Source of the DNA: JADGAU01 sp045047105
GTDB lineage: Bacteria; Pseudomonadota; Gammaproteobacteria; GRL18
Assembly (NCBI GenBank): GCA_045047105.1
Contig: JASFYQ010000016.1
Coordinates: 16,808-80,807 of the forward strand
Direction: 5' to 3'
Length of the DNA stretch: 64,000 bases
A program made the translations under genes and the position numbers. The notes under the pieces are model-generated. The model ran no database searches. It saw only the letters and a program-made list of their open reading frames with translations, and was not told the DNA's origin. Each line of letters opens with the position of its first letter. Position 1 is the first letter of the stretch. Shown piece by piece: positions 46,116-55,275 of the stretch.

Positions 46116-47438
46116 ATGCTAACTTTCTGGCTTTTGGCTATTATTTTATTTGCAATTGCAATTGCTTTTATTCTTTATCCTTTTATTCGTAAAACCTCTA
46201 CAGAATCAAATATTGATCAAAAACAGGTTAATATTGATATTGCAAAAGATCAACTATGTACTTTAGAAGAAAATTTTTCGCAGGGTGAGGTATCACAGGA
46301 GGAATATGATTCCCTTAAATTTGAGCTGGAATCCAGCCTTATTGATGATATATCTATGCCTCAAGAAGAAACTACGGCTATTGATTTAAGTCCTAAGTCT
46401 AATAAGATAATAATGGTTATGGTGGTTGTTTTTGTACCCATATGCTCGATGCTATTATATCAAAAACTAGGAACGCCTGGTTTTGTAGATGGAAGTATCC
46501 TGCAAAAGCAAACTGCACAAAATGACCAGCATTCAGGTGCGAATCAAGCTTCTGTAAATGAAATGGTGGTTATGTTAATTAATAAGCTTAAAGAAAACCC
46601 TAATGATCAAAAAGGCTGGTTTTTATTAGCTAGAACCTATATGGCCCTGGAAAAATATGATAATGCCTATAGAGTGTATGAAAAGTTATTATCTTTAACG
46701 GGTGATGATGCAAGCATATTAGTTTCTATGGCTGATGCTTTGGCTATGACTAAGGGCGGTAAAATTTCAGGAGAACCTGAGCAATTGGTATTACGAGCTT
46801 TAAAAGTTGATGCAAATAATATTACGGGTTTATGGCTGGCTGGTATTGCTAAAAAAGAGCAGGGACAGAATCAACAGGCATTAAATTATTGGAATAAGCT
46901 TTATCCTTTAGTTAATGACGATCCTTCAGCACAACAAAGTATTGCTAAAATGATTGAATCTGTTGGTGGAACGGCCCCAGAAATCGATCATTCTGACCAT
47001 GCTCATAATTCGATGCCAGATATGAATGCAATAGCGAATGAAATTACTCTTGCTGCTGAAAATAAAGGCGTGACTAAAGCAGCTATTAGTACTAATTCTA
47101 TTAAAGTCAGTATTAGCCTATCCGAACAAATGCTTAAACAGGCGAATGCAAATGATATTGTATTTATTTATGCTAAAGCAGTTCAAGGTCCTCCAATGCC
47201 ACTTGCTGCAGTTAAAAAGCGAGTCTCAGATTTACCCATTGCAGTTAATCTGGACGATAGAATGGCGATGATGCCACAAATGAAAATTTCGGCCTTTGCT
47301 AAGGTTAAAGTTGGAGCCAGGATTTCTAAATCTGGCCGGCCTAGCAAACAAGCAGGGGATTTAATGAGTGAAGAAATTATAGTGGATATGAAAAATATTC
47401 AGGATGTAAAACTAATTATTAATAGCATGGTTAAGTAA
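46116..47438 (+). CDS. ccmI: CcmI, apocytochrome c chaperone
   Basis: A 440-residue protein. Two N-terminal membrane helices (residues 3-20 and about 92-111) enclose a cytoplasmic helical loop. Periplasmic TPR repeats (about 150-280, e.g. GWFLLARTYMALEKYDNAYRVY) bind apocytochrome, and a C-terminal beta domain (about 305-440) follows. Last gene of the ccm operon and followed by a strong terminator. Confidence 0.92.
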   Translation: MLTFWLLAIILFAIAIAFILYPFIRKTSTESNIDQKQVNIDIAKDQLCTLEENFSQGEVSQEEYDSLKFELESSLIDDISMPQEETTAIDLSPKSNKIIMVMVVVFVPICSMLLYQKLGTPGFVDGSILQKQTAQNDQHSGANQASVNEMVVMLINKLKENPNDQKGWFLLARTYMALEKYDNAYRVYEKLLSLTGDDASILVSMADALAMTKGGKISGEPEQLVLRALKVDANNITGLWLAGIAKKEQGQNQQALNYWNKLYPLVNDDPSAQQSIAKMIESVGGTAPEIDHSDHAHNSMPDMNAIANEITLAAENKGVTKAAISTNSIKVSISLSEQMLKQANANDIVFIYAKAVQGPPMPLAAVKKRVSDLPIAVNLDDRMAMMPQMKISAFAKVKVGARISKSGRPSKQAGDLMSEEIIVDMKNIQDVKLIINSMVK

Positions 47439-47473
47439 ATTTATTTAATCAAGCCTATTTCTAAATTAGAATA

Positions 47474-47512
47474 AAAAAAAGCACGATGAGTATTACTCAT
47501 CGTGCTTTTTTT
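47474..47512. terminator. Bidirectional rho-independent terminator
   Basis: An 11-bp stem (GCACGATGAGT/ACTCATCGTGC) with a 3-base loop is flanked by an A tract before and a T tract after, so it works for both the ccm operon and the convergent PCu(A)C gene. Confidence 0.92.
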
Positions 47513-47530
47513 GTGTGTTTTAATTTAAAA

Positions 47531-48016
47531 TTAATGGCTCTTCATTTTCATCATTCCTTGCATCATAATTTTTTGTACCGGAGCAGTGATATCTTTAGTG
47601 CTGCCATCATTAAATTTTAAGCTAAGTTTTACTTGCTGTCCTACTTTTAAAGTAGCATTTAATTTTATTAGCATAATATGTAAACCGCCAGGTTTTAAAG
47701 TGGTACTTCCATTTGCAGGAATATCAATTTTTTCGACTTTACGCATTTGCATCATCCCATCTTTATGAATATGGGTGTGTAACTCTACAATTTCAGCAAC
47801 ATCACTTTTTACACTGACTAGAGTATATGCAGTAGCAGAACTATTGTGTAACTGCATAAAAGATGCACTATTTGGCTGACCTGGTGGCATTGCCCTGACG
47901 TAGGGTTTTTCAATAGCCACATCATCACTGGCTTTAGCAAATAAAGCCTGGCTATAACCACTTAATAAAACTAAACCAAGAGTAAATAAAATTTTTTTAT
48001 GATGAGCTTGCTTCAT
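47531..48016 (-). CDS. Periplasmic copper chaperone PCu(A)C
   Basis: A 161-residue copper chaperone that delivers Cu(I) to the CuA or CuB centre of cytochrome oxidase. Residues 1-28 are a signal peptide. The metal-site residues are His80 (VELHTH), a Met near 88-91, His113 and Met115 (GGLHIML). The C-terminus is Met/His-rich (MMQGMMKMKSH), which may add copper sites. It is convergent with ccmI and follows an SCO gene. Confidence 0.88.
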   Translation of the reverse strand: MKQAHHKKILFTLGLVLLSGYSQALFAKASDDVAIEKPYVRAMPPGQPNSASFMQLHNSSATAYTLVSVKSDVAEIVELHTHIHKDGMMQMRKVEKIDIPANGSTTLKPGGLHIMLIKLNATLKVGQQVKLSLKFNDGSTKDITAPVQKIMMQGMMKMKSH

Positions 48017-48063
48017 AGATTAATCCTTTTTTAAGTTGATTTATAAATAATTGATTTGTGAAG

Positions 48064-48654
48064 TTATAAATGTTCTCTTACCATTAATAAGATTTGTTCA
48101 GGCAAAGCAGCATGGGGCAAATTACCCACTAATTTGCCATCTTTTCCTATTACATAGGTCATAGATGAATGATCAACAACATAATCAGTAGCAGATTCTT
48201 GTTGCTTAACTCTGCGAAAAGAGACTCCATAGCGTTTTGCTAATTCATCAATTTGCTGTTTACTACCTGTTAAACCCTGTATTTTAGGATGAAAGAATTG
48301 GGTATATTCTTCCAGACGTTTTACATTATCCCGTTCCGGATCAATACTTATAAAAAGTCCCTGAACTTGGTCCACTTCATCTGCTTCTAATTGTGATAAA
48401 GCACCAGACATCATGGAAAGATTAGTAGGGCACACATCAGGACACCAGGTATAACCAAAATAGATTAAAACTACTTTACCCTTAAAATCATTTAAGGAAA
48501 CTTCACCCTTAGATGATATCAGATTAAACTCAGAGCTTCTTTTTTGTGGTTGTGAATCTAATACCTGATATTCTTTTTCAACTGGCCAGAAAAATATTAC
48601 CCATAATAACGCAAGCATAAGTAATGGAATTACTACTAAAAATATTTTTTTCAT
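48064..48654 (-). CDS. SCO1/SenC-family copper chaperone (copy 1)
   Basis: A 196-residue protein anchored by residues 4-23. The copper/redox motif CPDVC gives Cys71 and Cys75, and VDHSSMTY gives the third ligand His162. It assists CuA assembly in oxidases. It overlaps the FixH-like gene at position 48654, so the two are translationally linked. Confidence 0.92.
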   Translation of the reverse strand: MKKIFLVVIPLLMLALLWVIFFWPVEKEYQVLDSQPQKRSSEFNLISSKGEVSLNDFKGKVVLIYFGYTWCPDVCPTNLSMMSGALSQLEADEVDQVQGLFISIDPERDNVKRLEEYTQFFHPKIQGLTGSKQQIDELAKRYGVSFRRVKQQESATDYVVDHSSMTYVIGKDGKLVGNLPHAALPEQILLMVREHL

Positions 48655-49124
48655 TATTTATGCGTTTCAAATAGGTAAGGGGCCATATACAAGCCCTCTG
48701 AAGATTCGATATATACCGATGCTTTCCAGTTCATGCTATAACGTATGCAAACGGGTAACATGCCTTTGCCTGTATAACTGCCATCAGCCTGTTGTTTTAA
48801 GATAACTTTATTAGGCCCCATTTCCATATCAATACCTTTAAAATCAACAACTACTTGTTTTATATTTTTAATATCGGTATTAACGCTTAGGGATAAATCG
48901 CTGACCAGAGGGATAGGGGTGGGGAGAATTGAAAAGTTAACTTCGCCTACGTTTTGTATTTTTGACTGGCATTGTTGTAAATTAAGGTCGCAGTTCTTAT
49001 CAACATCGGCTGCTGCAGTTATTTCTAAAGTAACATTCATTTGACTCTTGTACCAGGCAACACCACCTAAGGTAAAAAGTAATAACATTGAAGCAATTAT
49101 AAGTGAAACAAATCCTTTATCCAT
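48654..49124 (-). CDS. FixH-like exported protein, unknown
   Basis: A 156-residue protein with one N-terminal membrane segment (residues 5-24) and a beta-rich periplasmic part. GIDMEMGPNKVIL followed by GKGMLPVCIRYSMNWKASVYIE resembles FixH/YtkA-like domains with a Met-rich possible metal site and Cys residues near 45, 52 and the VCIRY region. It is immediately upstream of an SCO gene; an oxidase- or copper-related role is inferred from that. Confidence 0.6.
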   Translation of the reverse strand: MDKGFVSLIIASMLLLFTLGGVAWYKSQMNVTLEITAAADVDKNCDLNLQQCQSKIQNVGEVNFSILPTPIPLVSDLSLSVNTDIKNIKQVVVDFKGIDMEMGPNKVILKQQADGSYTGKGMLPVCIRYSMNWKASVYIESSEGLYMAPYLFETHK

Positions 49125-49338
49125 TTTCGAATTTTACCCTAAAATAATTTCAGATAACACCTTTAATGTTGGGTGTGACAATTTGTCGCAGGACTTTAAA
49201 TCTATTGTTACCAGAGATCTAACTGAATTTCTAAGTGTGAGTCTAGTTGCCTAAAATTTTTAAAAAAGCTGTGCTACCATGTGCAGACAGTTACTACCGA
49301 CTATCAATTTTTATATTTAAACTGACGAGCAAATATTA
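49125..49338. promoter_or_regulatory. Divergent control region between the two SCO loci
   Basis: A 214-bp gap between the FixH-like/SCO operon (minus) and the second SCO gene (plus). It contains a GACAATTTGTC near-palindrome (about 49177-49187) that could be an operator. No clear promoter hexamers were defined. Confidence 0.3.
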
Positions 49339-49992
49339 ATGATTAAAATTAAAGTGTTACTTATAACAAAAACAGTAATCATCCTCTTTTTATTTAGCAT
49401 ATTCAGTTATGCTAGTGAAAAAATCGCTAATTCTCCAAGTGATAATCCAAAAGAGACAACAACTATAGATACAAAAAAAGATATAAAAAATCGCGGTGGA
49501 GAATTTAGTTTAATTGGAAAAACGGGTTGGGTTAACTTATCAGATTTTAAAGGTAAAGTTGTTGCTATATATTTTGGCTATACTATGTGCCCAGATGTTT
49601 GCCCTACCAGTTTAAGTTTTTTATCCAGTGCTATCAATCAACTGACATCACAACAAAAGAAAAATTTCCAGAGTATTTTTATTAGTGTTGATCCAGGAAG
49701 AGATACTCCAGATAAATTAGTAGAATATGTTAAGTTTTTTGATCAGGATATGATTGGTTTAAGTGCCGCGCCCGAGGATCTCGATCTGGTTGTAGCACAA
49801 TATGGAGCATACTATGAAAAAGTATCCTATTCTAATTCCTCCCTTTTATATGGAATCGATCATACTTCTGAGACATATATTGTTGGTAAGGATGGCAAAT
49901 TATTTGCAATACTTCCTCATGCCACACCCTCTGCAAAAATCCTTAAAACAATTCTTTTGGCACAGAGCATTAAGAGTGCCAAAATAAAATAA
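49339..49992 (+). CDS. SCO1/SenC-family copper chaperone (copy 2)
   Basis: A 217-residue exported protein with a signal peptide to about residue 26 (SYA). CPDVC gives Cys84 and Cys88, and GIDHTSETY gives His175. It has a longer, polar linker (residues 27-50) than the first copy and is divergently transcribed from it. Two SCO paralogues probably divide work between oxidases or between copper delivery and redox defence. Confidence 0.9.
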   Translation: MIKIKVLLITKTVIILFLFSIFSYASEKIANSPSDNPKETTTIDTKKDIKNRGGEFSLIGKTGWVNLSDFKGKVVAIYFGYTMCPDVCPTSLSFLSSAINQLTSQQKKNFQSIFISVDPGRDTPDKLVEYVKFFDQDMIGLSAAPEDLDLVVAQYGAYYEKVSYSNSSLLYGIDHTSETYIVGKDGKLFAILPHATPSAKILKTILLAQSIKSAKIK

Positions 49993-50028
49993 TTTCATCA
50001 ACATTTAGCAGCTTAATCTAATAAATCA

Positions 50029-50037
50029 TGTTATAAT
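50029..50037 (+). promoter_or_regulatory. Extended -10 promoter of gyrA
   Basis: TG then TATAAT (50032-50037) with one base between, about 57 bases before the gyrA ATG. The extended -10 could compensate for the lack of a clear -35. Confidence 0.5.
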
Positions 50038-50094
50038 TTTGGGCTGTTTTACATCAAAAATATTCAACAATTTTAACAATAACCCTGGATATAC

Positions 50095-52896
50095 ATGGCT
50101 GAGTTTGCAAAAGAAGTTCTCCCTATAAGTCTTGAAGACGAAATGAAACAGTCCTATATGGACTACGCAATGAGTGTAATTGTTGGACGGGCACTGCCTG
50201 ATGTCCGAGACGGTATGAAACCAGTACATCGCCGAGTTATTTATGCCATGCATGAAAGCGGCATGGATTTTAACAAACCCTATAAAAAATCTGCCCGTAT
50301 TGTGGGTGAAGTATTAGGTAAGTATCATCCTCATGGTGATACCGCAGTTTATGACACCATAGTTCGAATGGCGCAGCCCTTTTCTTTGCGATACATGATG
50401 GTAGATGGGCAGGGTAACTTTGGTTCAGTAGATGGAGATTCACCTGCTGCCATGCGTTATACCGAAGTACGGATGGCTAAAATTTCCCATGAAATGTTAG
50501 CTGATATCGATAAAGAAACCGTAGATTTCCTACCCAACTACGACGATTCAGAACACGAACCCGCAGTATTACCCACTAAAATACCTAACTTATTAATTAA
50601 TGGTTCTTCTGGTATTGCCGTAGGTATGGCAACCAATATCCCCCCACATAATTTGACCGAAGTAATTAATGCCTGTATCGCTTATGTTGATAACTCTGAC
50701 ATTACTATTGCACAATTAATTGAAATTATTCCTGGGCCAGATTTTCCTACCGCAGCAATTATTAATGGTTCTAGTGGTATTCATGAAGCTTATCACACAG
50801 GGCGTGGGCGGATTAAAATAAGAGCCAAGGCTGAAGTAGAAGTTAAAGCTAATGGCAGAGAAGTTATTATTGTTCATGAATTGCCCTATCAGGTAAACAA
50901 AGCACGTTTAATTGAACGTATGGCTGAACTGGTTAAAGATAAAAAAATAGAAGGCATCTCCGCGCTTCGTGATGAATCTGATAAGGATGGCATGCGAATT
51001 GTTATTGAAATCAAACGTGGTGAATCTGGTGATGTGGTTTTAAATAACCTCTATCAACAAACAGCAATGCAAAATGTTTTTGGTATTAATGTAGTGGCTC
51101 TGGTTGATGGACAACCTAAACTATTAAATCTGAAACAGCTGATTGAAGCGTTTATCCGTCATCGCCGTGAAGTGGTTTTCCGACGCACAGTTTATGAACT
51201 GCGTAAAGCACGTGATAGGGCACATATCCTTGAAGGACAAGCGGTAGCACTTGCAAATATTGATGAGCTGATCAAATTAATTAAAGATTCAGCTAACCCT
51301 GCTGAAGCAAAAGAGAAACTGCTAAATCAAAAATGGGCTCCTGGTATTGTAGGAGAGTTACTGGATGGCGGTGGAGTTGAGTCACGTCCTGATAATTTAG
51401 ACACCATGTATGGCTTGCATGATGATGGCTACCAGCTTTCGCCTATTCAGGCACAAGCAATTTTAGATTTACGCTTACACCGTTTAACCGGGCTTGAAAT
51501 CAATAAGATTATTGATGAATACAAAATCCTGGTAGAAAGAATTAAATACTTACTCAGTATTTTAGCCAGTCATGCTATTTTAATGGGCATTATTCGTGAC
51601 GAATTAACGGATATTTTAGAAAAATTTGGCGATCAGCGACGTACCCAGATTATTGAGAATTTTGAAGACTTATCCTATGAAGATATGATAGCAGAAGAAG
51701 ACCGAGTAGTGACTCTATCTCATGCCGGTTACGTTAAAACCCAACCATTGGCTGATTATTCTGCTCAACGACGAGGTGGTAGAGGAAAATCTGCCACCTC
51801 GATGAAAGATGAAGACTTTATTGAGAAACTCTTTGTAGCTTCCAGTCATGATACTCTGCTTTGTTTTAGTAATATGGGGCAGGTTTACTGGAAAAAAGTA
51901 TACGAGTTACCACTTGCAAGTCGTGGATCAAAGGGTCGTCCAATTATTAATGTATTACCGCTGTCAGAAGGTGAAAAAATTAATGCATTATTACCCATTA
52001 GAGAATACTCTGATGAGCAATTTGTATTTATGGCAACCACCAAAGGAACCGTTAAAAAGACTTCTTTAGAACAATTTTCCAGACCAAGAGTAAATGGTAT
52101 TCGAGCTATTGAACTCAGAGAGGATGATACTCTGGTTGATGTGGCTATAACCGATGGTGAACGCGATATTATGCTATTCTCATCAGAAGGTAAGGCTAAT
52201 CGTTTCAATGAATCATTAATTCGTTCAACGGGACGTACTGCTGCAGGTGTCAGGGGTATAAAGCTCAATGATAACCATAGTCTTAAATCCATGATTATCG
52301 TGCCAAATACCAAATTACTTTCAGAAAAAGCACTTTTAGAAAATACGCCTACAGAAAGGGATACAGATGGAGAAAATCAGCAAGATTTACAGCTCTGCGT
52401 TTTAACCTCAACTGAAAATGGTTATGGTAAACGCACACCATTATCTGACTACCCAGCTAAAGGGAGAGGAGGTAAAGGCTCATTTGCTATTAAAACCTCT
52501 GAACGCAATGGATGGATGATTGGGGCTGAACTGGTTACCAGTAGTGATGAAATTATGTTAATAACAACTAATGGTACAGTGGTTAGAACTCGCGTATCTG
52601 AGATATCTGTGGTTAGCCGTCATACTCAAGGAGTTAGATTAATACGCCTGGGTAATGATGAAAAACTAGTCGAAATTGAAAAGGTATGTGAAACAGAAGA
52701 AATTTTAGCACAGGATGATGAAATAGAGACTTCTGAATCAGCCAGTTCTGAAACATCTGGGTCTGAGTCAGACAGTTCTGAAAACACTCGTTCTGAAAAC
52801 GATAACCCTGAAAACGATAACCCTGAAAACGATAGCCCTGAAAACGATAGCCCTGAAAACGATAGCCCTGAAAACGATAGTTCCGAAATAGAATAA
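50095..52896 (+). CDS. gyrA: DNA gyrase subunit A
   Basis: Subunit A of gyrase, 933 residues. The active-site Tyr122 (AAMRYTEVR) is at the E. coli position. The quinolone-determining region reads HPHGDTAVYD: residue 83 is Thr, 87 is Asp. Ser83 is the E. coli wild type, but Thr83 is natural in many species, so resistance cannot be inferred. The GyrA-box QRRGGRGKS is present in the C-terminal domain. After about residue 870 the protein ends in an acidic low-complexity tail with a six-copy pentapeptide repeat, longer than in E. coli (875 total). Confidence 0.97.
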   Translation: MAEFAKEVLPISLEDEMKQSYMDYAMSVIVGRALPDVRDGMKPVHRRVIYAMHESGMDFNKPYKKSARIVGEVLGKYHPHGDTAVYDTIVRMAQPFSLRYMMVDGQGNFGSVDGDSPAAMRYTEVRMAKISHEMLADIDKETVDFLPNYDDSEHEPAVLPTKIPNLLINGSSGIAVGMATNIPPHNLTEVINACIAYVDNSDITIAQLIEIIPGPDFPTAAIINGSSGIHEAYHTGRGRIKIRAKAEVEVKANGREVIIVHELPYQVNKARLIERMAELVKDKKIEGISALRDESDKDGMRIVIEIKRGESGDVVLNNLYQQTAMQNVFGINVVALVDGQPKLLNLKQLIEAFIRHRREVVFRRTVYELRKARDRAHILEGQAVALANIDELIKLIKDSANPAEAKEKLLNQKWAPGIVGELLDGGGVESRPDNLDTMYGLHDDGYQLSPIQAQAILDLRLHRLTGLEINKIIDEYKILVERIKYLLSILASHAILMGIIRDELTDILEKFGDQRRTQIIENFEDLSYEDMIAEEDRVVTLSHAGYVKTQPLADYSAQRRGGRGKSATSMKDEDFIEKLFVASSHDTLLCFSNMGQVYWKKVYELPLASRGSKGRPIINVLPLSEGEKINALLPIREYSDEQFVFMATTKGTVKKTSLEQFSRPRVNGIRAIELREDDTLVDVAITDGERDIMLFSSEGKANRFNESLIRSTGRTAAGVRGIKLNDNHSLKSMIIVPNTKLLSEKALLENTPTERDTDGENQQDLQLCVLTSTENGYGKRTPLSDYPAKGRGGKGSFAIKTSERNGWMIGAELVTSSDEIMLITTNGTVVRTRVSEISVVSRHTQGVRLIRLGNDEKLVEIEKVCETEEILAQDDEIETSESASSETSGSESDSSENTRSENDNPENDNPENDSPENDSPENDSPENDSSEIE
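52792..52881 (+). repeat. Six-copy 15-bp tandem repeat in the gyrA 3' end
   Basis: Six in-frame units of GAAAACGATARC plus a CCT or TCT codon encode (S/P)ENDN or PENDS pentapeptides. The last four units are nearly identical, which suggests recent slippage expansion. The repeat count may vary between strains. Confidence 0.9.
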
Positions 52897-52966
52897 ACTA
52901 CTTTAACAATTACTTTTAAATTATTGTTAAATTATAAAATAAACTTAATATGATTTGAGGAAGAAA

Positions 52967-54064
52967 ATGTCAAGAGTATATAATTTTAGTGCTGGACCAG
53001 CTATATTGCCCGAAGCTGTATTACAAAAAGCAAGCAGTGAAATGCTTGAATGGACTAACTATGAAGGTGGCAATGCGTCTATGTCGGTTATGGAAATGTC
53101 CCATCGTGGTAAAGATTTTATGTCTATTGCGGCAAAAGCAGAAGCTGATTTACGCAAATTGATGTCTATTCCAGAAAACTATAAAGTACTCTTTTTACAA
53201 GGTGGAGCAAGCAGCCAGTTTGCCATGATTCCAATGAATTTACTTGCAGGTAAAACTACAGCAGATTATGTAAATTCAGGCATGTGGTCTAAAAAAGCCA
53301 TTGCAGAAGCTAAACGTTATTGTGATGTTAATGTTGTTGCCTCATCAGAAGACAGTGGTTTTACTACTATTCCAGAATTTTCGAGCTGGAAACTAAATCC
53401 AGATGCAGCCTATGTTCACTATACCCCTAATGAAACTATTGGTGGTGTTGAGTTTAACTATATTCCTGATACGGGCGATGTTCCATTAGTTGCTGATATG
53501 TCATCCACTATTTTATCACGTGAAATTGATGTTTCTAAATTTGCATTGATCTATGCGGGTGCACAAAAAAATGTGGGGCCAGCAGGTCTTACTTTAGTGA
53601 TTATTCGTGAAGATTTAATTGGTAAAGCAAGTGACTCGGTTCCTGCTATGATGAATTATGCAATTCACGACAAAGCGGGCTCTATGTATAATACTCCACC
53701 CACATATAGCTGGTATCTAGCGGGTCTGGTATTTGATTGGGTTTTACAACAGGGTGGATTGTCGGCCATGGGTGAAATCAATAAACGCAAAGCCAATAAG
53801 TTATATGCGGTTATTGATGAATTAGATTTTTATGCAAATCCTGTTGAAACACAATATCGCTCCTGGATGAATGTTCCCTTTACTTTAGCTAAAGCTGATT
53901 TAGATGCAGACTTTATTAAACAAGCTACTGATGCGGGTTTACATACACTTAAAGGACACCGTTCAGTAGGTGGAATGAGAGCCAGTATTTATAATGCTAT
54001 GCCAGAATCTGGAATTGATACTCTGGTTGAGTTTATGAAAACTTTCGCTAAAAATAATAGCTAA
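52967..54064 (+). CDS. serC: Phosphoserine aminotransferase
   Basis: Converts 3-phosphohydroxypyruvate to phosphoserine. It has 365 residues from ATG 52967; an upstream in-frame TTG (52955) lies within the GAGGAAG ribosome site. The PLP Lys is in YAGAQKNVGPAG, and VYNFSAGPAILP opens the protein. It starts the serC-serA-pheA-hisC-tyrA-aroA-cmk run. Confidence 0.96.
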   Translation: MSRVYNFSAGPAILPEAVLQKASSEMLEWTNYEGGNASMSVMEMSHRGKDFMSIAAKAEADLRKLMSIPENYKVLFLQGGASSQFAMIPMNLLAGKTTADYVNSGMWSKKAIAEAKRYCDVNVVASSEDSGFTTIPEFSSWKLNPDAAYVHYTPNETIGGVEFNYIPDTGDVPLVADMSSTILSREIDVSKFALIYAGAQKNVGPAGLTLVIIREDLIGKASDSVPAMMNYAIHDKAGSMYNTPPTYSWYLAGLVFDWVLQQGGLSAMGEINKRKANKLYAVIDELDFYANPVETQYRSWMNVPFTLAKADLDADFIKQATDAGLHTLKGHRSVGGMRASIYNAMPESGIDTLVEFMKTFAKNNS

Positions 54065-54095
54065 TAGAGAATAATTAATAGTTAAGGGGGTAACT

Positions 54096-55262
54096 ATGTA
54101 TAAAGTTTTAACACTAAACAATATATCTATTGCTGGTTTAGATAAATTACCGCGTGATAATTATGAAATAGCTTCTGAAATTCAACACCCGGATGCTATT
54201 TTATTACGCTCTTTTAAAATGCACGAAATGGAAGTTCCAGAAACTTTAAAAGCAATTGGTCGTGCAGGAACCGGTGTAAATAATATTCCTGTGGATAAAA
54301 TGAGTGAAAAAGGCATTGTGGTTTTTAATGCTCCAGGTGCTAATGCAAATGCAGTAAAAGAACTGGTACTTGCAGGTATGTTAATGGCATGCAGAAATAT
54401 TGGCCCAGCATGGAATTTTGCAACAGATTTAACGGGCACAGATGAAGAAATTACCAAAGCAGTGGAAGCTGGCAAGAAAAACTATGGTGGTTTTGAACTT
54501 CCAGGTAAAACTATTGGTGTTGTTGGTCTAGGTGCAATTGGTCGTGCAGTTGCAAATATGGCAGAAGACCTGGGCATGAACGTGATTGGTTTTGATCCCG
54601 GTCTAACTGTTGAAGGTGCCTGGCAAATCTCATCCACAGTTAAACAGGCCAGTAGCTTTGATGCAATGTTACCTGAAGTTGATTTTATGACATTTCATGT
54701 ACCATTAATTGATATCACTAAAAATATGCTTAATGCCGATCGCGTTAAAATGTTAAAGAAAAATGCCATTATTCTTAATTTTGCTCGCAATGGTATTATT
54801 GATGAAAATGCACTTGTAGATGCATTAAATAATGAAAGCATCTATGGTTATGTATGCGATTTTCCTAGTAATCATTTAAAAGATGTAAAAGGTGCTTTAA
54901 CCTTTCCTCATTTAGGAGCATCTACTGTGGATGCAGAAGATAATTGTGCTATTATTGTTGCAGAAAATGTAAAAGATTATTTAGAAAATGGCAATATTAA
55001 ATTATCGGTTAACTTCCCAGAAGTAAATATGCCTCGTACAGAGGGAACTCGTATTACTATTGCAAATAATAATGAACCTAATATGCTTGGACAGATATCC
55101 ACTGTTTTAGCTAATGCCGATTTAAACATTGTTGACATGGTTAATAAATCAAAGGCTGATTTAGCCTATACAATTGTTGATGTAAATAGTGATGTTTCTG
55201 ATGATATTGCTAATTCACTTGAGGCAATTGATGGCGTATTATCCGTACGTATTTTGTGCTAA
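54096..55262 (+). CDS. serA: D-3-phosphoglycerate dehydrogenase
   Basis: First step of serine synthesis. It has 388 residues. The NAD-binding motif is GVVGLGAIGRAV; the catalytic Arg is in FARNGIIDENAL, and the His region is FPHLGAST. A C-terminal ACT domain (about 315-388) gives serine feedback control. It is shorter than E. coli SerA (410) but typical for the type with a single ACT domain. GGGGG precedes the ATG. Confidence 0.94.
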   Translation: MYKVLTLNNISIAGLDKLPRDNYEIASEIQHPDAILLRSFKMHEMEVPETLKAIGRAGTGVNNIPVDKMSEKGIVVFNAPGANANAVKELVLAGMLMACRNIGPAWNFATDLTGTDEEITKAVEAGKKNYGGFELPGKTIGVVGLGAIGRAVANMAEDLGMNVIGFDPGLTVEGAWQISSTVKQASSFDAMLPEVDFMTFHVPLIDITKNMLNADRVKMLKKNAIILNFARNGIIDENALVDALNNESIYGYVCDFPSNHLKDVKGALTFPHLGASTVDAEDNCAIIVAENVKDYLENGNIKLSVNFPEVNMPRTEGTRITIANNNEPNMLGQISTVLANADLNIVDMVNKSKADLAYTIVDVNSDVSDDIANSLEAIDGVLSVRILC

Positions 55263-55275
55263 TAGGGTGTAAACA

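Noticed and set aside
50329..50358. Thr83 in GyrA as a quinolone-resistance change
   Set aside because: Thr is the normal residue at this position in many bacteria; without the wild type of this species it is not evidence of resistance.
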